From Liolophura sinensis (Eukaryota; Mollusca; Polyplacophora; Chitonida; Chitonidae), in assembly GCF_032854445.1 (NCBI RefSeq), contig NC_088304.1, forward strand, positions 24,999,704 through 25,063,703: a stretch of 64,000 nt of DNA. Direction: 5' to 3'. The notes under the pieces are model-generated. The model saw only the letters and a program-made list of their open reading frames with translations, was not told where the DNA came from and ran no database searches. Positions 40,901 to 55,900 of this stretch are shown in pieces. Position 1 is the stretch's first letter. Every line of letters starts with the position of its first letter. A program made the translations under genes and the position numbers.

Positions 40901-43900
40901 ACAAACATAACTTGGAACTCAACGTACAGCAAGGGTTGCAAATACGCACATTTTCATCATTACCATGTAACTAGCCTATACCTAGCAATAATTTCCCAAG
41001 AGATGTGACTTTAAAATGAGGTGGTTTTCTAACTGTTCAATATTTCCTCATCCCCCACATCCAAGCCCCCCCCCCAAAACCCACTCAAAACTTTCCCCTA
41101 CTTCCCACACCTAAAGTAGGATCAAACATTATTAACATCCAACAAGTATCAGCAATAATATCAGACAAATTTCCCACTTGACATATTGCAGCATTTGTAT
41201 CTATATCATTTGACTCATCAATTCACGGAGCAGTATGCCATTCTATATTTAAATCAAAAAGCATCATGTACAATAGGTACATATTACGTTATTTTCAGAA
41301 GAAATCATAATTTAATTTGCCTCCTTTTTCCATAACGAGCAAAAGGATTATTTCTCAATTAATTCAACATGGCGTTTTGATGAATGTGTATTGCATGCCA
41401 AAATTATATTGGGAAAAAAAAAAAACATACACACACATAGAAATTGCCTATTTATTCAAAACAGAATAGATATCTTACACTATATGTATATCAAGCGTTT
41501 TAAAATAGTATAATTTATAATAAACACATTGGAGCCTCTCACCAACACAGTCACAGTGAGTTTAAGCTTAGCTCATGCTGGCTTCATCTCCGGCCGTACA
41601 TGGGAAGGTCTGCCAGCAACCTGCGAATGGTCCTGGGTTTTCCCCAGCAGTTGCCTGATTTTCTCCCACCATAATGCTGGCTGTCATCGCATAAGTGTAA
41701 TATTCTTGAGTATGGCGTAAAACAACAATCAAATAAATCATAAAGACCTCTTCACTAACCCATGATGGTGAAAACCATACATGCAAACAATCTGACTTAT
41801 CCTCCAAAAAGTCACAATCAAACTAAAACCTCTCAGAGAGCAGAAGTTATTTTCCATTGCATTTTATATGGACACTTCTTACCCCAATGTCTCAATGACA
41901 CCTTTAAAGTTTGAAATCCAAACTTTCAATTTTTTTTTCCCAGCTACTGTTATTTACATTCAAAACAGTCTAGAAGGGAAAATTTCTGAGTCTAAACTGC
42001 CTCTATATTCTTTTTTTCCTTTTTTGTTATTTTTTTTTTTTTTGTGAAGTTTCTGATGTCACCTGGCTAAAATTTGATAACAAAACCAGGCATGAACAAT
42101 GCCAAGTGAGAAGCCTGCCAGCCATCTCCCAGAATTATAATAGCCTTTGGGAGTAATTACTGCTGCGTTTGATGAGTGCTGCCCTTTAGGAACAGACGGA
42201 CCAACAAGCCAAACTCCTACGCTCACATGTTTATGGACATACCCAACGGTATTCTCCGCATTACATCATTACAGTTTGTGTGCACAGTCACACACAAGCC
42301 AGCATGGTTACATTTGTAATAATATTTCAATATACACTCCTAAAAAAAAATTACACTGTTGTTAACATAGTACTGTTTTCAGCACATAAATTCAACATTA
42401 ATTCTGTAGAGTCAACTTTAGGTAGGCCTACTTGTTGCCAAATTTAACAGAATGTGTTGACACATGTTAATAATTAATCATGGTTATGTCAATGTTTGCA
42501 TTTACAAATTAGCATACATGTAAAGTATGGAATATGTTGACAACGCCTGTGTAAATGTATATCAAATATTAAATTCAAACTTTCAACTTTCCTCAGTACT
42601 TAATTGTTAAAATTAAGAATTTGACAACTAAGGACAATCAGGTATTGAACATGCTGACAACTGAGGATAATTAGGTATTGTATGTGTTGACAACTGAGGA
42701 TAATTAGGTACTGTACATGCTGACAACTGGGGACAATTAGGTACTGTATGTGTTGACAACTGAGAATGATTAGGTATTGTATATGTTGACAACTGAGGAT
42801 GATTAGGTATTGTATATGTTGACAACTGAGGATGATTAGGTATTGTATGTGTTGACAACTGAGGATAATTAGGTACTGTATGTGTTATCAATTGATGATG
42901 ATTAGGTACTGTATGTGTTGACAACTGAGGATAATTAGGTATTGTATGTGTTGACAAATGAGAATAATTAGGTATTGTATGTGTTGACAACTGATGATGA
43001 TTAGGTACTGTATGTGTTGAAAACTGAGGATAATTAGGTATTGTATGTGTTGACAACTGAGGATAATTAGGTACTGTATGTGTTGACAACTGAGGATAAT
43101 TAGGTATTGTATGTGTTGACAAATGAGAATAATTAGGTATTGCATGTGTTGACAACTGAGGATAATTAGGTATTGTATGTGTTGACAACTGAGGATAATT
43201 AGGTATCGTATGTGTCGACTACTGAGGATAATTAAGTATTGTATGTGTTGACAACTGAGGATAATTAGGTATCGTACATGCTGACAACTGGGGATAATTA
43301 GGTACTGTATGCGTTGACAACTGAGGATAATTAGCTATTGTATATGCTGACAACTGGGGATGATTAGGTATTGTACATGCTGACAACTGAGGATAATTAG
43401 GTACTGTACATGCTGACAACTGAGGATAATTAGGTACTGTACATGCTGACAACTGGGGATAATTAGCTATTGTACATGCTGACAACTGATGACAATTAGC
43501 TATCGTACATGCTGACAACTGAGGATAATTAGGTACTGTACATGCTGACAACTGGGGATAATTAGCCATTGTACATGCTGACAACTGGGGATAATTAGCT
43601 ATTGTACATGCTGACAACTGGGGATAATTAGGTACTGTACATGCTGACAACTGGGGATAATTAGCCATTGTACATGCTGACAACTGAGGATAATTAGGTA
43701 CTGTACATGCTGACAACTGGGGATAATTAGCCACTGTACATGCTGACAACTGTTGATAATTAGCTATTGTACATGCTGACAACTGAGGATAATTAGGTAC
43801 TGTACATGCTGACAACTGGGGATAATTAGCCATTGTACATGCTGACAACTGAGGATAATTAGCTATTGTACATGCTGACAACTGAGGATAATTAGGTACT

Positions 43901-46900
43901 GTACATGCTGACAACTGGGGATAATTAGCCATTGTACATGCTGACAACTGAGGATAATTAGCTATTGTATGTGCTGACAACTGAGGATAATTAGGTACTG
44001 TACATGCTGACAACTGGGGATAATTAGCCATTGTACATGCTGACAACTGAGGATAATTAGGTACTGTACATGCTGACAACTGAGGATAATTAGGTACTGT
44101 ACATGCTGACAACTGGGGATAATTAGCCATTGTACATGCTGACAACTGAGGATAATTAGCTATTGTACATGCTGACAACTGAGGATAAGTAGGTACTGTA
44201 CATGCTGACAACTGGGGATAATTAGCTATTATACATGCTGACAACTGAGGATAATTAGGTACTGTACATGCTGACCACTGGGGATAATTAGGTATTGTAC
44301 ATGCTGACAACTGGGGATAATTAGCTACTGTACATGCTGACAACTGAGGATAATTAGGTACTGTACATGCTGACAACTGAGGATAATTGTAGTGTATCAG
44401 TTGTCAGTTTTAACCATGTTATGATATCAGGATATGTGCAGTTAATTTTGTTGTTGTTTCATATCTTAGTTGATGTTTAACATTGGCCCTATATCTGGTC
44501 AGGGATGGTATTCGGCACTTTGATCAGGTTCACCTAATAACGTTGATTTATTGAAAGCATCTGCTAAAGCAAAGTGATTAATCATGTTTGATCAAGACTG
44601 ATCTTTTTCAGTGTAGCTCACAGACAAAACACACCTGCAAGCTTTTATCAGTACCGATAAACTCCCAGATGTACACAGATGCTTGGTTTCTTACAACCGT
44701 TTTTTTTTTTTTTTCTTTCAAGGGAAAGAAACCCGTTTTTGTGTATTATTTAAAGTTTCTGCTATGTTTTTCATTATTTTTCTCTTCGGGTTGACAAGAG
44801 ACTAGGCATTTGAAGAGGTGTGTCATTTAAAAAAGTTTTAGAAATGTGAAGATGGAGTAAAGCAAATTCACAATTGCATCACTCTTAAATTACAGCACAG
44901 CAACAATTAATTAGCCTTCCAGATGGACATTTTAGGTTCCAGATAAAAACTGATAAGTTCATTAAGCATTTTTTTTTATGTTTGTTTTTTTTTTACACTG
45001 GATTCTGGCGGTGCAGGTTTTCACCTAGTGGAATCGAGCATCAGATAATGCAATGTATTTATTGATTTGACAGGTGCTTTGCGTTGCACTCAAGAATATT
45101 TCACTTATACGAAAATAGCCGGCATTACGGTGGGAGGAAACTGGGCAGAGCCCCGGGTAAACCAACAACCATCCACACGTTGCTTCCAGGTATGACCGGA
45201 TAAAAAGCCAACATGAGCTAGACTTAAACTCACATCGAGCGATTTGCTGGGGGGCTCCTGGGTCATTGCGTCGTCCAGGGAAAATGCAACGTAACATCAC
45301 TCAATAGGTAAGCTTAATACTGGTATCCAGTATTGTGACTGAGATCAGGGTACTTCACCACTTGTCTTAGCCAACAAAGCCATCACCCCCCCCCCCCCCC
45401 CCCCCCCCCCCACATACATATTCATGCATCACCCAATACACTCATCTATCATGTCAATGTGCCAATATTTAAGACATAACCACAATATTTCGAGCAAAAG
45501 CAAGATAAGAACTAAGGCCCTACAGAGTCATCTGTATGCATTAATATCACTCAGAATAAATAGATGGACAAAAAGATTAGGAAGTTTGAATATCATTAAC
45601 ATCGTTAATGAGGTCAAAGGCAGAAAGATAATATTCTGGCACCTACTGGTATTTTTTCTACAAAATTCCCACAAAAAGTGTATTTCAGAAGGCAAACAAT
45701 AAGGTCAGAAAATATTACTTTGGCACTGAAACTGGATGACACATTTTGCCAGCAGGGGCTATTTTCATTAAACTTCGTAAGTCACATTTCTTGCACCTTC
45801 TTTTTCTGTAAATTACATTCATCTAGGTTATAGTGCCATAATGTGATGTCACTTACAAGGAAAGTTACGAAAAACTGATTTACGATGTTTTGTGAAAGTG
45901 GCCCCAGGTAATCATCTTAGCTTCCAACCAAAATCTCAAAACACTAATTTTCTAAGATCAATAAAATTTTCAAAATTATGTAAATATAGTCATAGGACAA
46001 AATTTTAGATTCAGTTCAGTATTCATATTGTAACAAAGCCTCCTCACAATGAAGAACAAATAAAGGGAGGCAACTGGGTCAAAGGTTAGCGATCCCCCAA
46101 CTTGTGGCTATCATTTTACACAAATATGCCAATTTTTTTATAACAGCATCAAATTACATTCTCAGGTGGTGTGCTGGCAAAAAAAATTTTTGTAAAACTG
46201 ATTGCCATCTCAAACTGATAGTTTAATTTCTTGAAAGAGCCACTGACATGCTTTTTACAATGAATAAAAAGAAAATAAATTCATAAATGGACTTCTCTCT
46301 CCAGTCGTACATCAGGATGTCTGCAAGCAGCCTGCTGGTTGCTGTCTTGTGAATCAAATATTCATGAGCACAGCGTAAAATTCCAATCAAATCAAAATAA
46401 ATGTGCTTCTTCTAAAGTGTTTAGAGAACTCTGCAAGCAAAAGACTGTCTTCATACTACGCATGTTCCTAGGTCTATCTACATGTACATCTGATGTCACT
46501 CGTACAGTCACATTGAAAACCAAAAATATATAACTTGCATTTATGGACTGAGGTTTGACTATGAAGCGAGGGTATTCAGTCTGTCATATAAATTAAACTA
46601 AAACTACGTTTGTGAGTTTTAGACATCAAATTTTGAAAAATCCATCGGCTTGTGTTACCACAGCTATAGGCTCTTAACTGTTGTCTGAACGGCGTAGTAA
46701 ATTACCCATGAAATCCCCTGGGAGTTCTACTTTTTGTCTGACAGCCTCTTAGAGATCTTTCAAACATTTAAATGTGATAATCAGTTCAATGTTCCAGTAT
46801 GTTTTCTTCAACATCAAACATAGCGTTACTTTTATTACGTTTATTTGTCTTGATGATTTGTCTCCGGGAAATGACGTTTAGGTAGGTCAACACAGTTTAA

Positions 46901-49900
46901 ATCTGCCACTTTGGCGCACCTGTGATTTGCCTGAAAATGTCCTGTGTTTCCCAGTTGTAAAGCACTGCCTTTGACAGATCGGTATGTGACATGTAAAACT
47001 GGAAAGGTCATTTCAAAAGAAATTGCTGAATGTAACTGTGGAAATCTGAAGACAAATTACTGTGCAAAACTTATCAAAATTTGTCAGCCTTCCTTTCAGT
47101 AACAGCTGATGTCTCATTTATTTCAAATTACACTCACATTAAGGCATTTAGCATTCACGTTCATACACAAAAAGTATTTTTTTTAATATTTTTATTTTGG
47201 CATTGGTTTTTAGAATGGAACAAATTTTCACAGAAATTTAAATGTTAAATGGCTGTGGAGGACCTGGATTGAGTCAGTTGCAGACCTGAGGTAGGCCCTT
47301 GGTTTTCCTGAGGTGGGCAAATGGCTGATCTGGGGGTGGGCCTGTGGTATTCTGCACAAGGCTGCACTGACGTTAGGTTTGGCAAAAATTTGTAGAGGAA
47401 GGTCTTGCCCTAAACCAATGTTAGAGTACTCCCCATTTAAATATCTGATGAAGTTGCCGCAGTTGGCAGCTTGTCACGGTGTATGAGACAAAAATTACCC
47501 ATAAAATAAATCTCCATGACTTGTGTTCTTTATCTTTTCCTCTGTCGATTTATCTCAAGCACAGTGACAACTGATTATTTCCTAGGGTGCTCCCAAAAAG
47601 AGGAAGTTGTAACTTCCTCGCTTGGCGTTCAGCATGAAGGGGATAGTGCAACGACTGGTTGACCCATATCAGTATAATGGCTCGGGCGGGGTGGCTTACT
47701 TGCCTTCGGTAAGTCGTCTCAGTGAAGCAGCACTAAATAAAAGAGCGGTGGAAATCCGTCCTGCAACAAGGAGGCACATTACACGTACATGCACCCTAAG
47801 GATTCCTTCGTCGTCATATGACTGAAAAATTGTTGAGTACAACATTTAACCTTAAGCACTCACTCACTCACCCTAGGGTGCTCCCAAGATTCCTTGGTGA
47901 TGCTCAAACCCACCTTCTGTACTGACAGCCTTGACACATTTGATGGTAACCTGGGTTGGCTAGGGTGGGCCTATGGAGACTAGGGGTAGCCAGGGTAGGT
48001 CTGTGGTGATCTGGGATGGCCAGAGTAGGTCTATTGTGATCTGGGGTGGCCAAGGTGGGCCTGTGGTGAACTGGGGTGGCCAGGGTGGGCCAGTGGTGAT
48101 CTGGGGTGGCGAGGGTAGGTCTATTGTGACCAGGGGTGGCCAAGGTGGGCCTGTGGTGACCTGGGGTTGCCAGGGTGAGCCTGTGGTGATCTGAAGTGGC
48201 CAGTGTGGGCCTGTGGTGACCTGGGGTGGTAAGGGGGTTTGGGATGACATGGAGTGGTCAGGGTAGGACTGTGGTGACCTGGGATGGCCAGGGTGGGCCT
48301 GTGGTGGCCTGGACTGGCCAGGGTGGGCTTGTGGTGATCTGGGGTTGCCAGGGTGGGCATGTGGTGACCTGGGGTTGCCAGGGTGGGCATGTGGTGACCT
48401 GGACTGGCCAGGGTGGGCTTGTGGTGATCTGGGGTTGCCAGGGTGGGCATGTGGTGACCTGGAGTGGCCAGGGTAGGCCTGTGGTGATCTGGGGTTGCCA
48501 GGGTGGGCATGTGGTGACCTGGAGTGGCCAGGGTGGGCTTGTGGTGATCTGGGGTTGCCAGGGTGGGCCTGTGGTGACCTGGAGTGGCCAGGGTAGGCCT
48601 GTGGTGATCTGGGGTTGCCAGGGTGGGCATGTGGTGACCTGGAGTGGCCAGGGTAGGCCTGTGGTGATCTGGGGTTGCCAGGGTGGGCATGTGGTGATCT
48701 GGGATGGCTAGGGTAGGCCTGTGGTGATCTGGGGTGGCTGGGTGGGCCTGTGGTGATCTGGGATGGCTAGGGTGGGCCTGTGGTGACCTGGAGTGGCCAG
48801 GGTGGGCCTGTGGTGACCTGGGGTGGCTGGGTGGGCCTGTGGTGACCTGGGATGGCTAGGGTGGACATGTAGTGAAGGAATTCTAACATTCCAGACTGCA
48901 TGTTATTTGATGTAAGATGGCCATAAATTCAGGTGACTAGATCCACTCAGGGTCATGTAAATAAAGGAAGAGAAGGACTAGATGTGTGGATATCAATTCA
49001 ACCAGTACAGAAAGGACTGCAAATACGCTTATATGTCATGGGTCTTCTTGATTGGCTAAAATTAGATGTCTGCATCAGATAACCATACAGCCTAGATCAT
49101 CTTTCTATTTATCTTCATATCACATAAATACATATGGGGAAAATACAAAACATGATACTTCCACAAGATTTTGTGAATAAATCCTATTTTGACTAAGATA
49201 CAGGTCTCAACATACAAACTTCGTATTAATTTAAATTTTGACTACTACAGTAATATCAATACATTTCTTCCTAAAATCCACAATGTTAAAAAATAACTGG
49301 CGTGGGCCCAAAAAAAAAAAAAAGACACTAAATTGACGATATTTGTGGAAGTATTACAAGCGATGGCTGGGAGCCAGACTCCTCTATCATTGTGGACGCC
49401 ATTTTTTTTCCCCCTCTTTCCTGTCAGTCCAATTTTATAAAGCTTGATCATTCTATCGCAATTGAGCTACTATAGAATTATATATTTGTGAAAGCTACTA
49501 GGTTATTTAACAGTGCATGGGCCCTATGTTATTGTCACATGCGAGGAAAACTGAATCCATCTACCACATAGAACATAGAACAATGCTAAGAAATAAGTCT
49601 GACGTATTTAATTACCGCAATTATGGCTACCATGCTTCATTTCTATTTGCTTTTGTCTTTTTTTTTCGAATTACATCTCAGTCAAAGATCAAAAATTGAG
49701 ACACCCTGAATACATTACAGTTGAGGTTATATTTGAAACTTGCAATTCTATGTGGATTAATCTACAGGTTGAAACAGTTGGATTTTTAAATTGTTATGAC
49801 TGCATTTTTGACCATTTTGTTTTAATTTAATTTATGCCTCCTAGTTCATATGTACATGTAGTACGGTGATGAGTGAACGTCAGGTTTCAGGAAAAACATA

Positions 49901-52900
49901 TTTCATGTCAGTATTGGTAGATACTGTACGTGCATTTGCTTATGATGCCCTTTTAATGTTAACAACATGTGCTTTTGAATCAACAAAGAAATAAGGTAAC
50001 CTTCAAATAAGATGAAGAGCGGTGGAAATCCGTCCTGCAACATGGAGACACATTAAATGAACCCTAAGGGTTCCTTTGTCGTCATATGACTGAAAAATTG
50101 TTAAGTAATACGTTAAGCCCCAAGCACTCACTCACTCACCCACTCAAATAAGATGAAACTGCATACGTACTACTCACACTGACCTCCTGCCTAACTAACC
50201 ACACTCACCTCCTGCCTTACAAACCACACTGACCTCCTGCCTAACTAACCACACTCACCTCCTCCCTTACTAACCACACTGACCTCCTGCCTTCCTAACC
50301 ACCTGCCTTACTAACCACACTGACCTCCTGCCTTACTAACCACCCTGACTGACCTCCTGCCTTACTAACCACACTGACCTCCTACCTTACTGACCACATT
50401 GACCTCCTGCCTTACTAACCACACTGACCTCCTCCCTTACTAACCACACTGACCTCCTCCCTTACTAACCACACTGATCTCCTCCCTTACTAACCACACT
50501 TTATAGGGGGAAATGTAAACATAAGTAATGTTATAAAACATTTATTTTCCTCTGAAAATGCATCTTTTGGGGAAAATTTTACGTCATTTAGGGTAATTGA
50601 ATAAAGTTGCATAACTCAGTCAAAGTTCCATAGGCTTCGAAATCAAACAATTTCACCAAACGGTAAGAATGTCCTTCCCTCTCACCCATTGAACTTGACA
50701 TCCAGGAAGCTAGTGTCAATTTAATTATACCTCCGTTTGTAGGAGCCTATTTACACATGACACTTGACAGATCAATTATACCTGTGTTTGTAGGAACCCA
50801 TTTATACATGACACTTGACACAGACCAAGTATACCTCCATTTGTAGGAGCATATTTATACATGACACTTGACAGATCAATTATACCTGTGTTTGTAGGAA
50901 CCAATTTATACATGACACTTGACACAGACCAAGTATACCTCCATTTGTAGGAGCATATTTATACATGACACTTGACAAATCAATTATACCTGTGTTTGTA
51001 GGAACCCATTTATATATGACACTTGACAGATCAATTATACCTCTGTTTGTAGAAGTTTATTCATACATGAAATTTGACAGATCAATTATACCTGTGTTTG
51101 TAGGAACCCATTTATACATGACACTTGACACAAACCAAGTATACCTCCATTTGTAGGAGCATATTTATACATGACACTTGACAAATCAATTATACCTGTG
51201 TTTGTAGGAAATCATTTATACATGACACTTGACAAATCTATTATACCTGTGTTTGTAGGAATCTATTTATACATGACACTTGACAAATCTATTATACCTG
51301 TGTTTGTAGGAATCTATTTATACATGACACTTGACAAATCTATTATACCTGTGTTTGTAGGAATCTATTTATACATGACACTTGATAAATCTATTATACC
51401 TGTGTTTGTAGGAATCTATTTATACATGACACTTGACAAATCTATTATACCTGTGTTTGTAGGAGCATATTTATACATGACACTTGACAAATCTATTACA
51501 CCTGTGTTTGTAGGAATCTATTTATACATGACACTTGACAAATCTATTATACCTGTGTTTGTAGGAATCTATTTATACATGACACTTGACAAATCTATTA
51601 CACCTGTGTTTGTAGGAATCTATTTATACATGACACTTGACAAATCTATTACACCTGTGTTTGTAAGAATCTATTTATACATGACACTTGACAAATCTAT
51701 TATACCTGTGTTTGTAGGAATCTATTTATACATGACACTTGACAAATCTATTACACCTGTGTTTGTAGGAATCTATTTATACATGACACTTGATAAATCT
51801 ATTACACCTGTGTTTGTAAGAATCTATTTATACATGACACTTGACAAATCTATTATACCTGTGTTTGTAAGAATCTATTTATACATGACACTTGATAAAT
51901 CTATTATACCTGTGTTTGTAGGAATCTATTTATACATGACACTTGACAAATCTATTATACCTGTGTTTGTAAGAATCTATTTATACATGACACTTGACAA
52001 ATCTATTACACCTGTGTTTGTAGTAATCTATTTATACATGACACTTGACAAATCTATTATACCTGTGTTTGTAGGAATCTATTTATACATGACACTTGAT
52101 AAATCTATTATACCTGTGTTTGTAGGAATCTATTTATACATGACACTTGACAAATCTATTATACCTGTGTTTGTAGGAATCTATTTATACATGACACTTG
52201 ACAAATCTATTATACCTGTGTTTGTAGGAATCTATTTATACATGACACTTGACAAATCTATTATACCTGTGTTTGTAGGAATCTATTTATACATGACACT
52301 TGACAAATCTATTACACCTGTGTTTGTAGGAATCTATTTATACATGACACTTGACAAATCTATTATACCTGTATTTGTAAGAATCTATTTATACATGACA
52401 CTTGATAAATCTATTATACCTGTGTTTGTAGGAATCTATACGACACTTGACAGATCAATCTTTATGGCAGTATCACACCTATCATCAGCTGACTTGTCGT
52501 ATTTAACACCTGTGACTTAAAGCTGACTCAGTTTATGTTCATTCTATTTATAGCCAAAATGTCAGGATTTCTCACAGTTTTGTATACATGGGCTCATAAA
52601 GAACACTGTTAAAATAACTGTATCCAGGTGTAACAAGGACGAATGTTGCCAGTGTAGTCGGTGCAGAAAAGGAGTTATCGCCCTTTAATATTTCCTTGTT
52701 CATGATGTAGTCACCATAGGAACGACGACGAGTGCCTTACGGTTGCCATGGCAGTTCAGAATTTGTGCTTTGCTAGGTTTTGAGGATCCAAGGTGTATTT
52801 GTCAAAGTGTGTCAACCTAATGTTCTTAAGATGTAGAGAACTTAATTTCAGTTATGTGTAAAACGAGTGTAATTTTGAGTTAAGTGTACTGACTATAGGT

Positions 52901-55900
52901 AACAAATGAGTGATGTTACAGTGTGTTGAGTTTTCGGGACTTTAATAATGTGAATTCAATATACGATTTTACACTAAATATGATACCATTCTTCATTTCA
53001 GTGTCACAAATTAAGTCGCTTTGTGAATTTGAAAGGTGTATGGTTCTTGCGGAGCGTGCGATGTTATTGCTCACACCTACACAACGATTAATGGACAGTT
53101 CAAATAAAGCTGCAGTAATCAGCTCATGGTTTGACTTCATCACTGTCCCTTCCTCACTGCATCAACCTGTTAACTCACCGCACCCTACATAACAGCTCGT
53201 GGGTGTAGCTGGTGTCATAAATGGATGCGTTCACCTACGGCATCCGTATGGACATGTACAAATTGACCAATCAGAGTATATATAGCCCTTTGTATCGCCT
53301 CTTGATCTACACGGATGTATACTGGCTACGGTCCCAAAGGTCAGAGGTTAAAATCCCAACTCACTCACTTTGTCAAAAGTACTGTTGGGAGAAATAAACT
53401 ATAACACAGACATTATGGTGATGTAAATGTGAATAAATGTTGAGTTACATGATCTTAATGCAATCTAAGGCTCATGAGGAAGTAAGGTGAGAGAGTGAGG
53501 TGAAGTGGCGGTGTTGAGTTAAGGAGCAGCATGGGCAGCTGACCTCACCAGGATTAAACCTAGCAGCGCTGGTATGGATAGGTTTTAAGAATGGCTCCTC
53601 AGGCATTCCTTTCCCCACCCCACGCCCTCTTCCTCCAGGTGAAAAAGTGTTATTAAGCTTATTTACAGTGTATGTGTCCTAGTAAACATTAATGACCACA
53701 TGACAAGCTTTAAGCATATCGATATTGATTTTTATTTATAACTATATGCGTACACACATATAAACAGCAAGATTAACATATACACCATGTGTTAATCTCT
53801 TCCCTGTCATCCTTCCTTTCTTTAATGTCACATGCCAAGGCTAAAATCCAACGAATGAGGCGGCAACTTAAGCAGTCTATTGTCACCATTATGTATGTAG
53901 GCTTACACACATTGATTTTATTTCACCTACCCTTTATGAGTAGGCCTATACTTATTGGCCATTATATAACCGACGTTACCTGAATATCGGATTACTGGAT
54001 CTGATTCAGAAAGTGGTTTCATCAAGTATCGTTGACACAGCGTTATTTGCCTAGGGGATTTATAGGTAATGTAAGTTAATGCTGAAAACTGGCTCTGTAT
54101 ATTCCAGAAAGATTTCTGTTCAACTCTCTCGAATTTTTGTGGAGGGCTTGTTGGCTGAGTGGTCTGGACGTCTGACATGTATTTCTGACAATTTGGTATT
54201 GATTCTAAAGTCAATTGTTCAAAACCTGTAGTGGTCAGTTTTTTCAGCACTAGATTCTGTGTCATTCCCAAAGAGTGGAGATCATTTTTTATCATGCTGA
54301 CACTGAAGGGAGCTAGAAAGTAAGCTAGAAAAAAACTGGGTGGCCAAATGAAAAAAATAATTAAATAAAAATTGCTGATATAAAAAAAATTAGCTGCAGA
54401 TCTTTCAGGCTACCTGGATATACAATAATGGGTTATGATGGTTACAAAGGCCATCCATGTCAGCATTTGCATCAACAGGAGTGGAGGATGGCAAACTGGG
54501 TCAACGATATTCTAGTGTAGTCACACAGTTATGAGACATAACAATGTTTGACTAATTTGAACACTAATGCTCACATGCCTCCATTAAGATGATTACTGCT
54601 TTAGGATTTATCACAGTGTGGGTACAGAGAGCTGAGTCCAAACCAGATGCAAGCCTGGCAATCTATCATTTCTATCCGTGATGTTTTCACAGCCCTTTAC
54701 ATATTTGAGGGCCACAGAGCAGACCAAGCAGATTCACTCCTTCTGCTGGAGCTCTTTGCTGGCCAAGTATACTTATTGCCTCTGCTGGAGCCCCTTGCTG
54801 GCCAAGCAGACTTATTGCCTCTGCTGGAGCTCCTTGCTAGGCAAGCAGACTTATTGCCTCTGCCAGAGCTCCTTGCTGGCCAAGCAGACTTACTCCTTCT
54901 GATGGAGCCCCTTGCTGGACAAGCAGACACTCCATCTGCTGGAGCTCCTTGCTGGCCAAGCAGACTTACTCCTTCTGCTGGAGCTCCTTGCTGGCCAAGC
55001 AGCCTTACTTCTTCTGCTGGAGCTCCTTGCTGGCCAAGCAGACTTCCTGCTTCTGCCAGAGTTCCTTGCTGGCCAAGCAGACTTACTCCTTCTGCTGGAG
55101 CTCCTTGCTGGCCAAGTAGATTTGCTCGTTCTGCTGGATCTCCTTGCTGGCCAAGCAGACTTATTGTTTCTGCCAGAGCTCCTTGCTGGCCAAGCTGACT
55201 TACTCCATCTGATGGAGATCCTTGCTGGCCAGGCAGACTTACTCCTGCTGGAGCTCCTTGCTGGCCAAGCAGACTTACTCCTGCTGGAGCTCCTTGCTGG
55301 CCAAGCAGACTTACTCCATCTGCTGGAGCTCCTTGCTGGCCAAGCAGACTTGCTCCTTCTGCTGGAGCTCCTTGCTGGCCAAGCAGACTTACTCCTTCTG
55401 CTGGGGCTCCTTGCTGGCCAAGCAGACTTACTCCTTCTGCTGGGGCTCCTTACTGGCCTATTGCTTCTGTCAGAGCTCCTCTATCACATCATGCCAAAAC
55501 TTTGCACATTTGATTCAGCACACAGCATCAGTGAAATCAGAGGGTTTCCCATGTATGTTATGGTGAGAACAGCTGTTTCTCACTTTCCATCCATCCATAA
55601 ACCTGGCTGCCATCATATTAGTGAAAGCTTCTTGAGTACAGAGCGACATCAAATACCAATCAGATAAACACACCTCACTACATTTTCTATCCCATATCTC
55701 CTGTTTTACTACTTTCCATCTGTAATACCTGTTATATACATTCAAAATAATTGTGTTATCTTCTTGTATCACATGCATATTTAAAGGGTATTACCTTTTA
55801 GGCCAATGAATATGACCAGCCTGTTGGAAAATAATCAGCAAACTGCATTTCAAGCAATGACAAAGTGCAATGTTAGTCATAAAGGATAGCTTAGACAGAC

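Larger units (their letters stand above)
38164..42627. other. RASAL1 intron 2, left part
   Basis: Intron 2 spans 38164-56060. This part is AT-rich with SINE copies at 38485, 38735, 39058 and 41527. GTTAAAGGAGAAGAAAA at 38368 resembles the fold-back element end, and GAAATTTTACGTCATTTAGG at about 39534 recurs at about 50573. No exon was found. Confidence 0.6.
44392..47596. other. RASAL1 intron 2, part between 33-bp array and family B SINE
   Basis: AT-rich sequence with SINE copies at 45055 and 46290 and a 26-base C run at 45386. Nothing else recognised. Confidence 0.6.

Noticed and set aside
43219-44376. 385-codon open frame on the minus strand
   Set aside because: An 11-codon translation of the 33-bp array inside an intron. 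It has no splice or domain evidence.
48121-48711. Open frames of 189 and 161 codons on opposite strands
   Set aside because: 10-codon translations of the 30-bp G-rich array.
51171-52520. 449-codon open frame on the plus strand
   Set aside because: It is a 17-codon translation of the 51-bp minisatellite. The unit length is a multiple of three and lacks stops, and there is no gene context.
54647-55667. Leucine-rich open frames of 183 and 251 codons
   Set aside because: A 13-codon translation of the 39-bp array. Overlapping frames are open at the same time, as expected for a repeat.
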